DNA from: Bacteriovorax stolpii
GTDB taxonomy: Bacteria; Bdellovibrionota; Bacteriovoracia; Bacteriovoracales; Bacteriovoracaceae
Direction of reading: 5' to 3'
Length of the DNA: 36,993 bases
Assembly: GCA_945885655.1 (NCBI GenBank)
Contig: CAMCZE010000002.1
Coordinates: 1-36,993 of the forward strand
Every line of letters begins with the position of its first letter. Positions within the stretch are counted from its first letter, which is position 1. Of this stretch, positions 1 through 8,609 are shown in pieces. The position numbers were made by a program, and so were the translations under genes. The notes beneath the pieces are model-generated. The model worked only from the letters and a program-made list of their open reading frames with translations. It did not search any database and was not told where the DNA came from.

Positions 1-187
1 TGATATGCCTGAAGATTTGATCGACGCCATCGAGAACTGTCGCAATGACAATGACGTGAAAAACGTTGGTGTTGAGTGGGCAATTTCTCAGGCCAGAGAG
101 CTTATGGCAAAAAAAGTTCCATGCTTGCATTTTTACTCAATGGGTAAATCTACGGCAATTCAACAGATTGCATCAGCACTCTATTAG
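1..187 (+). CDS. metF: 5,10-methylenetetrahydrofolate reductase, C-terminal fragment (gene starts before the window)
   Basis: The frame is open from base 2. The C-terminus ...GVEWAISQARELMAKKVPCLHFYSMGKSTAIQQIASAL resembles the MetF C-terminal signature (G.P..HFYTMN/GK). Confidence 0.8.
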   Translation, partial: DMPEDLIDAIENCRNDNDVKNVGVEWAISQARELMAKKVPCLHFYSMGKSTAIQQIASALY

Positions 188-580
188 TTATTTTTTGGAA
201 CCATCGTCCCGAGAACACTGACCACAGTTGTCTTTTTTATTCGTAAGCTCACGAAGCTCTTCTACTTTTTGATAAAAGTAATCTTTTACCTTTTTCCCTT
301 GGTCATTATCCAATAACCAGGCCAGCTTAGATACGCCTGGTAAAGAATGAAGAAGGTAATCCACAACTTCAGGGCCACTGATAATTTTTTTCTCTGTCGT
401 TATCAGATGAACTTTTTCAAGACATTCCTGTCTTGAAAGCTCAGGAAATTTTTCATAAACAGCTTCATCCCGGGCCGAAACAAAGGTTAAATTTTTATCC
501 AAGTATTCAAGACCCTGCTTAAATCGTAAGCACATGGGACACTCTGGATCATATAAAATAAGGGGTAAATGGTATTTCAT
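188..580 (-). CDS. DCC-family (DUF393) thiol-disulfide oxidoreductase-like protein
   Basis: 130 aa. N-terminal LILYDPECPMCLRFKQGLEYLD matches the D-x-x-C-x-x-C pattern of DUF393/DCC proteins. Confidence 0.7.
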   Translation of the reverse strand: MKYHLPLILYDPECPMCLRFKQGLEYLDKNLTFVSARDEAVYEKFPELSRQECLEKVHLITTEKKIISGPEVVDYLLHSLPGVSKLAWLLDNDQGKKVKDYFYQKVEELRELTNKKDNCGQCSRDDGSKK

Positions 581-627
581 ATCTGTTTATTATATCATGT
601 GAATGAGAAAAATCCTAAAGGTAGCAA

Positions 628-2169
628 ATGATGAATAGACGTGAATTTCTTCAATTTCTTGGTATTTCTGGAGTCTTGGCGAAAATACCAGCTGAGGCCT
701 TTGCTAAAACAGCGATAAATTCTCTGCCTCATCTGGCAGCGAACTTGGAAGATAAACTTCTAACTGTTGATGGCCTCCAGTATAAAATCTTAATGCGATG
801 GGGAGATCAAATTAACCTCACTCAAAAATTCGGTTTTAATAATGACTTCATCGCTTTTCATCCACTTCAAAATGATCGGGGAATTTTGTGGGTTAACCAC
901 GAATATGTTCATCCTCTTTTTATTAATGGCAATGATCGCACAAAGGCCAACGTTGATGCCGAGATGTTAGAAGTCGGCGGCAGTCTTATTGAGGTCAAAA
1001 AAATTAAAGATGAATGGGTCTTTATTAAAGATTCGCAATATAACAGACGCCTCGATGCCAATACCAAAATTCCTTTTGCATGGCATACACCTATTGCCGG
1101 ATCAACAGTTAGCATAGGAACTGTGTCTAATTGTGCTGGAGGAAAAACACCTTGGGGAACGATACTCACTTGCGAAGAGAACTACGATATGGTCTGGGGA
1201 GATCATGACAGAAAAGGAAATAAAACTCCTAGTGGACAGAGCTGGAATATGATTTATCCTCGCCCACCTGAACACTACGGTTGGGTTGTTGAAGTTGAGC
1301 CTCTGACAGGAAACGCCAAAAAGCTTATCTCCATGGGTCGCTGTGCTCATGAATGTGCGGCCGTAACAAAAGGAAAAGATGGTAAGGTTGTGGCCTATAC
1401 TGGTGATGATGCAAACGATGAACATCTCTATAAATTTATTTCTGATTCAAAATCTTCCTTAGAAATGGGTAAACTTTATGTAGCTGATCTTAAAAAAGGG
1501 GAATGGATATCTTTAGACAGAAAAGATCAAACGATCCTTCAGAAGAATTTTAAAGATCAAACAGAAATCCAAATATATACACGAGAGGCAGCTAAACTTG
1601 TCGGAGCAACACCGCTTGCTAGACCTGAGGACATTGAATTTGATCCTTTGACCGGACATGTTTTTGTGGCCCTCACTAATAATAAAAATAAAAATGATTA
1701 TCACGGCTCCATTCTGAAAATTATGGAAAATGATAATGACCCTTCCTCTCTTAAATTTTCTTATGAAACATTTCTTACGGGTGGAGAAAATTCCATTTTT
1801 TCTTGTCCTGACAATATGGTTTTTGATACAAAGGGAAATCTTTGGTTTACAACAGACATGGCCGCATCAAGTATTGGGAAGGCCCCTTATGAACATTTTG
1901 GAAACAATGGCCTTTATGTCTTCATCAGAAGTGGATCTCATGCAGGTGAAGTGATTCGCGTAGCTAGCGCTCCCGTAGACGCAGAATTTACTGGGCCCTG
2001 TTTTTCGCCCGACTATAAGACACTTTTCCTTTCAGTCCAACATCCTGGAGAAAGTAGTCTTACAAAAGACAATCCAACCAGCAGTTGGCCAGATGGAAAG
2101 ATTCCCAAATCCTGTGTTGTAAGCATAACGGGACCAGTTCTTAATAAAATCGTGCAAGGTAAACTATGA
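628..2169 (+). CDS. PhoX-family (DUF839) phosphatase, Tat-exported
   Basis: 513 aa. N-terminal MNRREFLQFLGISG is Tat-like. PhoX-like blocks include WVNHEYVHPLF, GTILTCEENYD, GRCAHECAAV and ARPEDIEFDPLTGHVFVALTNN. Confidence 0.85.
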   Translation: MMNRREFLQFLGISGVLAKIPAEAFAKTAINSLPHLAANLEDKLLTVDGLQYKILMRWGDQINLTQKFGFNNDFIAFHPLQNDRGILWVNHEYVHPLFINGNDRTKANVDAEMLEVGGSLIEVKKIKDEWVFIKDSQYNRRLDANTKIPFAWHTPIAGSTVSIGTVSNCAGGKTPWGTILTCEENYDMVWGDHDRKGNKTPSGQSWNMIYPRPPEHYGWVVEVEPLTGNAKKLISMGRCAHECAAVTKGKDGKVVAYTGDDANDEHLYKFISDSKSSLEMGKLYVADLKKGEWISLDRKDQTILQKNFKDQTEIQIYTREAAKLVGATPLARPEDIEFDPLTGHVFVALTNNKNKNDYHGSILKIMENDNDPSSLKFSYETFLTGGENSIFSCPDNMVFDTKGNLWFTTDMAASSIGKAPYEHFGNNGLYVFIRSGSHAGEVIRVASAPVDAEFTGPCFSPDYKTLFLSVQHPGESSLTKDNPTSSWPDGKIPKSCVVSITGPVLNKIVQGKL

Positions 2170-2465
2170 AAGAAGAAATCATTAAGTCCTATGTAGAAGC
2201 TCATATCTGCAATCATCAACGTGACAAGGAAGATGATTGTTACAAAAAAGGCGCTAAGGAACTGACGGATAATCTCAAGAAGTGGGCCAAAGAAACTCAG
2301 AACAAAGAAATAAAAGTCTTTAGAAGTGGGTGTCTCGGAAAATGCTCAGAAGGAATTGCCATCGCTTGTTATCCTGAAAAAAAATTTTTATTGGAGGTGG
2401 AATTGGCCGATGAAGAAAAAATTAAAAAAGGCCTTATTCAGGCCCTTGAAAAACTTAAAAGCTAA
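2166..2465 (+). CDS. Thioredoxin-like [2Fe-2S] ferredoxin domain protein
   Basis: 99 aa. Cys pattern CNHQRDKEDDCYKKGAKEL...FRSGCLGKCSEGIAIACYPE. It overlaps the phoX-like stop codon (ATGA), which suggests translational coupling. Confidence 0.75.
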   Translation: MKEEIIKSYVEAHICNHQRDKEDDCYKKGAKELTDNLKKWAKETQNKEIKVFRSGCLGKCSEGIAIACYPEKKFLLEVELADEEKIKKGLIQALEKLKS

Positions 2466-3798
2466 GATTAATTTTCTGATTCACTACAACACTATTAAAT
2501 CGTTTTGTCTTATTGCCTTCGAATGAAAAATCATAAGTTCCAGATTTGAGCATGATATAAAAGCTTCCATCTGGATTAATTTTATAAACTTGTACTGCTT
2601 TTGTATCTCCCGTACGGAAAATAACAATCCTCTGATAATCACTTAAAGAAGTTTGTCCCTGTACACTCGTTCCTTCTAATCGACTCAAAAGATACTGCCA
2701 TCCTGGACGATTTCTTAAAACCGTCTTATCGCGCCATTTTGCATAACCAGGATGAAATCCCTGCCATGAGCTATTCACTTCGATCACAAAGGGAATGACT
2801 TGATGTTCAACATACATCCAGTCGATGTCACCACCATCAGCATTGTATAAAAGTTCCCAGGCCGTACCAGGCTTATAATCAAGCTTTTTACCAATCTCGG
2901 CCCCAATGGCCTGAACTTCTTCGCCTGTTGGCGTTTTAAGAGGGCGACATCCAAATGGATAAATAACAATCTCTGAATATGAATGATAAGAGATATTGAA
3001 CACCGGTTTTATAGATGCCACAAAACTCATCATGGCCTGAGTTTCAGGTTCTGAAGCCGCAGAAGCACCACGGTAATCTTGGGCTCCCTCCATTGAACTT
3101 GAGCCATTACAAGAGTTCCAGCCATGAGGATAGTTTCTATTTAAATCAACACCATGTTCATCACGGGCATTTTTACGCCACATTGAATTCCCATTCCACA
3201 TTTTGTTATTACCATCGAGGTTAAACATAGGAATGATCCAAATTTCTGTGTTGTTTACCCAATGAGTAACTTCGGTATTACTTCCATAGTTACTGGTGAG
3301 ATATTCAACCATGTCCGTTGTGATCTCTGGAGTCATCACTTCTCGTGCATGGTGCATGCCATTGACTAAAATGGCGGGTTCAAGTTCGTCAACTTTAGCA
3401 TTGTCTGAAATTTTGATGGCAAAAATCTCACGGCCTTCTAAGGTCTTACCGATAATTTTAAGTTCCGTAATGTCAGGATGACGAGCATGAATATCTTTTA
3501 CAAAATCTTCTATCTCGTCAGGATTTTTATACTCATCATCGGGACTCGCAATAAGTGTTTTTGGAAGAGTGTATCTGATAATTGTTTTCTGAGATTGTAT
3601 CTCTGCTAGCTCTCTCTCGGTAAGAAAAGCCTCAATGTGATTTTCTTTATAGTTAATACCTGTCACATCTAGATCATGTGTTCTTAAGTAGTTTTTGATT
3701 GATGGGGTGAAATCAAATCTCACGAGATAAGAACTTTCTGCAAAAACATTTCCACTTAAACATATAGCGGCCAGGATCATCCATTTTGGATTGAACAT
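2455..3798 (-). CDS. Secreted M14-family zinc carboxypeptidase
   Basis: VNGMHHAREVMTPE (HxxE), the Arg/Asn-containing DLNRNYPHGW, a later His/Glu region (ISYHSYSEIVIYPFG; PFVIEVNSS) and a signal peptide MFNPKWMILAAICLSGNVFAES. I place the start at 3798 because it is preceded by AAGGAGTGCGAT; the ORF track start at 3840 is probably too early. Confidence 0.88.
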   Translation of the reverse strand: MFNPKWMILAAICLSGNVFAESSYLVRFDFTPSIKNYLRTHDLDVTGINYKENHIEAFLTERELAEIQSQKTIIRYTLPKTLIASPDDEYKNPDEIEDFVKDIHARHPDITELKIIGKTLEGREIFAIKISDNAKVDELEPAILVNGMHHAREVMTPEITTDMVEYLTSNYGSNTEVTHWVNNTEIWIIPMFNLDGNNKMWNGNSMWRKNARDEHGVDLNRNYPHGWNSCNGSSSMEGAQDYRGASAASEPETQAMMSFVASIKPVFNISYHSYSEIVIYPFGCRPLKTPTGEEVQAIGAEIGKKLDYKPGTAWELLYNADGGDIDWMYVEHQVIPFVIEVNSSWQGFHPGYAKWRDKTVLRNRPGWQYLLSRLEGTSVQGQTSLSDYQRIVIFRTGDTKAVQVYKINPDGSFYIMLKSGTYDFSFEGNKTKRFNSVVVNQKINLSF

Positions 3799-3887
3799 AT
3801 CGCACTCCTTTGTCGATTCATAGACAAGGAGATCAAACACCTTCGACTCTGTAAATCAATCCAGAGAGAAGTTAGAAGTTATTGGAT

Positions 3888-5147
3888 TTAAGAAGCTAGG
3901 TCTTTACGGAAATCGACAAGCTTTTCTTCGGTATAACCACTCTTCACCATAGCCTCGATCATTGCTTTTAAAAATGCAGGGTCTCTCACATTTTTATTAT
4001 AAATGTCTAATCCGCGCTTAACTAAACTACTCGGGTTTTTAAGTTTTTTAGCTAAAATGAGATATTCACTAACCATAAAATCGACATCTTGGTTCCCGCC
4101 TGCAGGGAAACGTTTCATATATTTTTCGGCTTCATCTATCTGATCATACTCCACTAAAATCGTGATAATCGATCGAGTAAATTTTGGAAATTCTGAACAA
4201 GATACTGCAATATTCTCAAAAAACCGGTTGGCCTCAGTAAATTTTCTATTTAACATATTGTGCTTACCCGCAATATACATTCCAGAGCCAATATAATTTA
4301 TCATGAGCGGAGTTCTTTCATCTAAAGTTGTAAAGACCTCATAATAAATTTGCATATCATCATAGTTTTCCGTTCTTACTGCCAGCCTGACAATCTGAGT
4401 AAGTCGCTCAGGATTGGCAGGAAAAAACTGAGCAATTTTTTTTACGACCTGATAAGCCTCAGTAAATTTCTCTTGTCGCATAAAAATTTCATATAAACCA
4501 ATCAAACATTTAAAGTGGATATTATTAAAAGCTAAACCTTTATTATAAGAACCTTGTGCCTGAGAAGCTTGTTCTTGTAAGTATTCGGCCTGACCCATAT
4601 AAAAAATGGCCAATGCCGGACGTGGATGCATTGGCTGCGCAGATTTAAGTATTTCAATCGCTCCGGAATAATTTCCAAGATTAATCTGCTCTTTACCTTG
4701 CTCAACTCGAAGTACATATTCTGAAGGTTGAACTTTTGAAGCAATGGTAGAAACTAAATTCTCTTGTATACTTTGAAGCGTATATGGCTTGATGATAAAT
4801 GAATCAACATCTTCCTCAGCTGCTTTAGCGACTGCTGACTGGGAAATGTTGGACGTTACGAGTATAAGACTTAACTTTTTATTGTTCGGATTTTTTTCTC
4901 TTACGGCCTTAAATAAATCAAATCCAGAACCACCACCTATCGTATAGTCAGAAAGAACAATTCCAATTTTTTTCGTATCAATAAGCTGAACGGCTTCTTC
5001 CAGATGTCCCGCGGTATGAATCATGTGTCTCTTGGCACCCAAGTCCACCATAATTTTCATCAAGCGGTTACGCGAACTAGAATTCTTGTCGACCACAAGA
5101 ATCTCATTAATTGCAATATAATCGTTAAAAACTTGCTTTTTATCCAT
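3888..5147 (-). CDS. Response regulator: CheY-like receiver plus TPR-like helical repeats
   Basis: NEILVVDKNSSSRNRLM...IGIVLSDYTIGGGSGFDLF...LVTSN...FIIKPYT fits a receiver with phospho-Asp and Lys. It is followed by repeated helical pairs of TPR character. Confidence 0.8.
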   Translation of the reverse strand: MDKKQVFNDYIAINEILVVDKNSSSRNRLMKIMVDLGAKRHMIHTAGHLEEAVQLIDTKKIGIVLSDYTIGGGSGFDLFKAVREKNPNNKKLSLILVTSNISQSAVAKAAEEDVDSFIIKPYTLQSIQENLVSTIASKVQPSEYVLRVEQGKEQINLGNYSGAIEILKSAQPMHPRPALAIFYMGQAEYLQEQASQAQGSYNKGLAFNNIHFKCLIGLYEIFMRQEKFTEAYQVVKKIAQFFPANPERLTQIVRLAVRTENYDDMQIYYEVFTTLDERTPLMINYIGSGMYIAGKHNMLNRKFTEANRFFENIAVSCSEFPKFTRSIITILVEYDQIDEAEKYMKRFPAGGNQDVDFMVSEYLILAKKLKNPSSLVKRGLDIYNKNVRDPAFLKAMIEAMVKSGYTEEKLVDFRKDLAS

Positions 5148-5879
5148 TTAAAGTCCGGAAACCTTTTTCATAAAAGCATTAATCTTAAATTGTCGTTTAT
5201 CTAATTTACTTAAAAACCTTGCCCATGCTTCCAAATAATTTGGATACACATTAAAAATAAATCCCTCGTCACTCGATTGCCCAATAAATCCACTACATAA
5301 GAATGTCTCCATAACAGGACCATCAAAAACGGTGATTCTAACTATGACTTGGCTATTTATATCTAACTCTGCTTGGGTCGAAAGAAGCAAACTTTTTTCA
5401 TTAATTTCAATACCTTCAATTTCCATATTTTTGTTATTCACTAACATTTCAAATTTTATACCACGAGGCTCAACCATCTCGCGTATACCTTGATAGAATT
5501 TATCAAAGTCAAAAAGAAGATTCTCAAGATCATTCAGCAAATCAGCAGGATTCTCTCTCTTACGAAAATGTCCTGAGATTGTATATTGACTCATTAAGCT
5601 CTTATCCATTGGTTGAATATCGGCCAGCACCACAAAAACGGGCATCGTTTCTAGTTTGCATTTACACCAATCGACCAACTGATGGATGATTCCATCGGTT
5701 AAGTAGTAGCTGCATAGAACAAGATCAAAATCGAAGCTTTTAAAAAGGAGTTTTGCCTCTGCCTGGCTCGTTACATAAGTGCATTGAGCACCTAAGGAGA
5801 TGAGATACGTTGAAACTTTTTCTGAATAATTCTGATCACCATCAATGATAAGTAGAGAGTTTCCGTTTAATCTTTTCAT
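5148..5879 (-). CDS. Pseudo-receiver domain protein with a possible PilZ-like C-terminal domain
   Basis: SLLIIDGDQNYSEKVSTYL...DFDLVLCSYYLTDGIIHQL: receiver-like, but Ser sits where the phospho-Asp is expected. The start codon overlaps the upstream stop (TAATG). Confidence 0.65.
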   Translation of the reverse strand: MKRLNGNSLLIIDGDQNYSEKVSTYLISLGAQCTYVTSQAEAKLLFKSFDFDLVLCSYYLTDGIIHQLVDWCKCKLETMPVFVVLADIQPMDKSLMSQYTISGHFRKRENPADLLNDLENLLFDFDKFYQGIREMVEPRGIKFEMLVNNKNMEIEGIEINEKSLLLSTQAELDINSQVIVRITVFDGPVMETFLCSGFIGQSSDEGFIFNVYPNYLEAWARFLSKLDKRQFKINAFMKKVSGL

Positions 5880-8473
5880 TAGTAGCCTTTTACATTTTTG
5901 AGAAAGACATTAATGTTATTCTGACGGGACTCATAGACTTTCATGAACTCTTCGACCTTTGCTTTTGAATTCTTATCGATTTCAATTGTCAGTTGTTCAT
6001 TACCATCTGCTTCACGATCAACGTTGGCAATTTTCCCTTCAATTGATATTTTTGTATCTTTGTCTAAATAATTAAACTTCATATCAAGCTTAATAGTACT
6101 TCCTGCAACGAGACCCGATTTATCTGTTTCGAAAATAAAAGTCTCATCAAAAAAATCTTGCAGGCCACATTCAATTCTTAATCCATCAACACTCACTACT
6201 GATTCAAGTGTTGCATTGGCACAGGCCGCTGCAATATCATCGGGCAATTTCTGACTAAGTGTTGAAACACTTAATTTGTCTTGTCTTGCCTCTGCAATTG
6301 AAACAACCTTCCTGTCCGGAGAAGATTTTATTTCATTTAGATTGTCTTTATCGTTTGAGTGACCATTGCTACTAAGTTCCTCTAATAGTTCTTCTCCTGC
6401 ATCATCGTCAGAGCTGTCTTCAAGAAGAGCTTCTTTTTCTTCCGATGAACTGGATCCATCGTCCGTTCGCCGCTTTTTCTTTCCAACCATGTCTTCAGGA
6501 TTAGTATCGGAATCTTCATCGTTTAAGTTCTTTTTACCAGTTCTAGCACCGGATTTATAATGAGACTCAATTTTGTCAGTTGAACCTTTGCCCGAGGGCA
6601 TATCGTTTAAGTCATCACCTTGTTCTGATTTTTCTCGTTTTTTTCTTTCACTTAATGGAGTATCTGACTCTTGGTCCTCATCTGCATCGCCTTTAGTCTT
6701 GGCCTTAGAACCAGACTTATAATGAGATTCCAACTTATCAGTACTGCTTTTACCATCAAGACCATCTTTTGATCTCGGAGTTAGTCCTTCCTGCTCTTCT
6801 TTTTCTTTTTTCTCTTTTGCATCCAAATTTTCATTCGGATTGTGTCCCTTATAATGAGTCTCATGGTGATTATCTTTATTTCCTTGGGATAATTGAGCAC
6901 CCTCACGATGTTTCTCAGGAGAAGGGCCTTTTAAGTCTTCCAGTGGTTTTTCATGAAAATCACTTTTTCCACCATACTGATTACTCTTATTGGAATTGGG
7001 GTCAAACTTCTCGGCTTCGTTATGACCCTCATAATGAGTTTTGTGTTCTTGATTCTTATTATCTAAACCTAGCTGTGCCCCATCACGATGTTTTTCAGAT
7101 GCTGGCCCAAGAAGATCTTTGTTAGGATTTTCTTTCAGTCCCTCTTTTCCGTACTGATTACTTTTTTTATCATTCGCATCAAATTGTTGAGCTTCGTTAT
7201 GACCTTCATAGTGAGTTTTATGTTCTTGGTTTTTATTATCTAAACCTAACTGAGCACCATCGCGGTGTCGCTCTGAAGCGGGACCATCTTGATTTTTATC
7301 AATCTTCTCTTCACCAGAAGTTCTACCTGATAGCGGACCAGATTCTCGGCCTGCTTTAACCTTACCTTCTAAAGGATCAGTGCTTAGCTTTTCCTCTCCG
7401 TCAGTTTTTCCTTCAAGGTTCCCACCTAGATCACCCTCAGCGGAATTTTTACCACTAAGATCGGCCTGCTCAATATTATCAGTCTTACCTTTTCCTTCAA
7501 GATTTGTATTGATGTTATTATCATTTTCAATAACATCATTTTCTCCGGCAGCCTCTCTATCTTTTTTAAAAACTAATTCCTTGTCAAAACTTTCAAGGAT
7601 GGCCTCTTCTTTAGTTTTTGCATACTCCGAGTTCTTCGAAATTGTTAAAACCTTATCTTTAAGTTTGGCCCTAGTCTTATGCTCATTCTTTTCCGTTCTA
7701 TGAAAAAGCTCAAATGAAGTTCCTGTCATTAACCACTGGTTTTCTTTCCAAACATACTCTGGTTTTTGATCACCGTTATAATACCAGTTCCCTTTTTCAG
7801 GAAAAAAAGATTCTCTGTTTTCAGGCTTCATTTCAAAACGCCAAATATTCTTTTTACCTTCTACTTCCATCCATTGGCCAACGTAAGGTCCTGGACCAGT
7901 AAATCTCACAAGCCATTTGCCGAGAACTTTTTTACAATCAGCGGCTTCATTTTTAATTAACCAAATATCATCTTCACAATCAATTGCCGCTTGCCACTGA
8001 GGGGTCTGGTCTAAGGCTTTTTTCTCTTCTTCTTTTTCTGATTTTAGAGATTTTGCTGTTAGTTCTGCACTCGTATTCTTCTTAGATTGTGCGACAAGAG
8101 ACTTCATCCAAAAATCGATTTTAAATTTAAGTGCCTTAACATTAATAGTAGGCTCAACCAAATCTAAGATACCTAATTTCTGAATAGCTTTTTCAAATTG
8201 TTTAAGACCACTGAAGTTAATCACGACGATTTTAACAATGTTCTCCTTTGGGAGACTCTTTTGTTGTTTCATAAACGTCGCGATTTGCACCAAGTCACTT
8301 TTATCTTTCAAGGAAGAAATAACAAGACAAACAGGTTCTGTTCCGAGATAAGTAACTAACTCATTTGAAGTAGAAAAGTCTTCGCCTGCGAACGGGGTTA
8401 CGCGCATGACTTCCGATAAAACTTTCCAGTCTTGCTTAAATAGAAATCTGGAAACAGGAATATTACCGCTCAT
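5879..8473 (-). CDS. 864-aa multidomain protein: divergent receiver-like N-terminus, WYYNG (GYF-like) region, tandem repeats, acidic low-complexity linker, C-terminal PilZ-like domain
   Basis: A continuous ORF with three ~59-60 aa repeats (GPASE[RK]HRDGAQLGLDNKNQEHKTHYEGHNEA...NKSNQYG), two shorter STDK[LI]ESHYKSG repeats, and a Ser/Asp/Glu-rich linker. Confidence 0.75.
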   Translation of the reverse strand: MSGNIPVSRFLFKQDWKVLSEVMRVTPFAGEDFSTSNELVTYLGTEPVCLVISSLKDKSDLVQIATFMKQQKSLPKENIVKIVVINFSGLKQFEKAIQKLGILDLVEPTINVKALKFKIDFWMKSLVAQSKKNTSAELTAKSLKSEKEEEKKALDQTPQWQAAIDCEDDIWLIKNEAADCKKVLGKWLVRFTGPGPYVGQWMEVEGKKNIWRFEMKPENRESFFPEKGNWYYNGDQKPEYVWKENQWLMTGTSFELFHRTEKNEHKTRAKLKDKVLTISKNSEYAKTKEEAILESFDKELVFKKDREAAGENDVIENDNNINTNLEGKGKTDNIEQADLSGKNSAEGDLGGNLEGKTDGEEKLSTDPLEGKVKAGRESGPLSGRTSGEEKIDKNQDGPASERHRDGAQLGLDNKNQEHKTHYEGHNEAQQFDANDKKSNQYGKEGLKENPNKDLLGPASEKHRDGAQLGLDNKNQEHKTHYEGHNEAEKFDPNSNKSNQYGGKSDFHEKPLEDLKGPSPEKHREGAQLSQGNKDNHHETHYKGHNPNENLDAKEKKEKEEQEGLTPRSKDGLDGKSSTDKLESHYKSGSKAKTKGDADEDQESDTPLSERKKREKSEQGDDLNDMPSGKGSTDKIESHYKSGARTGKKNLNDEDSDTNPEDMVGKKKRRTDDGSSSSEEKEALLEDSSDDDAGEELLEELSSNGHSNDKDNLNEIKSSPDRKVVSIAEARQDKLSVSTLSQKLPDDIAAACANATLESVVSVDGLRIECGLQDFFDETFIFETDKSGLVAGSTIKLDMKFNYLDKDTKISIEGKIANVDREADGNEQLTIEIDKNSKAKVEEFMKVYESRQNNINVFLKNVKGY
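6782..7285 (-). repeat. In-frame tandem coding repeats (two 177-180 bp units plus a third divergent, shorter unit)
   Basis: Units begin near 7285, 7108 and 6928 (reading the minus strand) and encode GPASERHRDG..., GPASEKHRDG... and GPSPEKHREG.... Confidence 0.85.
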
Positions 8474-8609
8474 GAGGACCTTTTAAGTAAGAAAACTACT
8501 CTTCCCCTTATCGACTTTTTGAAATTATTCTTAAGTGGTAAATTCTTTAACCTATTAAAAGAATAGCTTTTGACTACAATAGTGGAAGAACAGGGCGTTG
8601 CGAGCTTAT

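Noticed and set aside
909-1425. Minus-strand ORFs (86 and 107 aa) inside the PhoX gene
   Set aside because: Antisense to a well-supported CDS, mutually overlapping, no recognisable motifs.
6782-7285. Regularly spaced repeats considered as a CRISPR-like array
   Set aside because: Units are ~177 bp, in-frame, coding and contiguous. There are no short repeat-unique spacer units and no cas genes.
6769-7703. Plus-strand ORFs (118 and 107 aa) within the repeat gene
   Set aside because: They are antisense shadows of the low-complexity repeat coding sequence, with no independent evidence.
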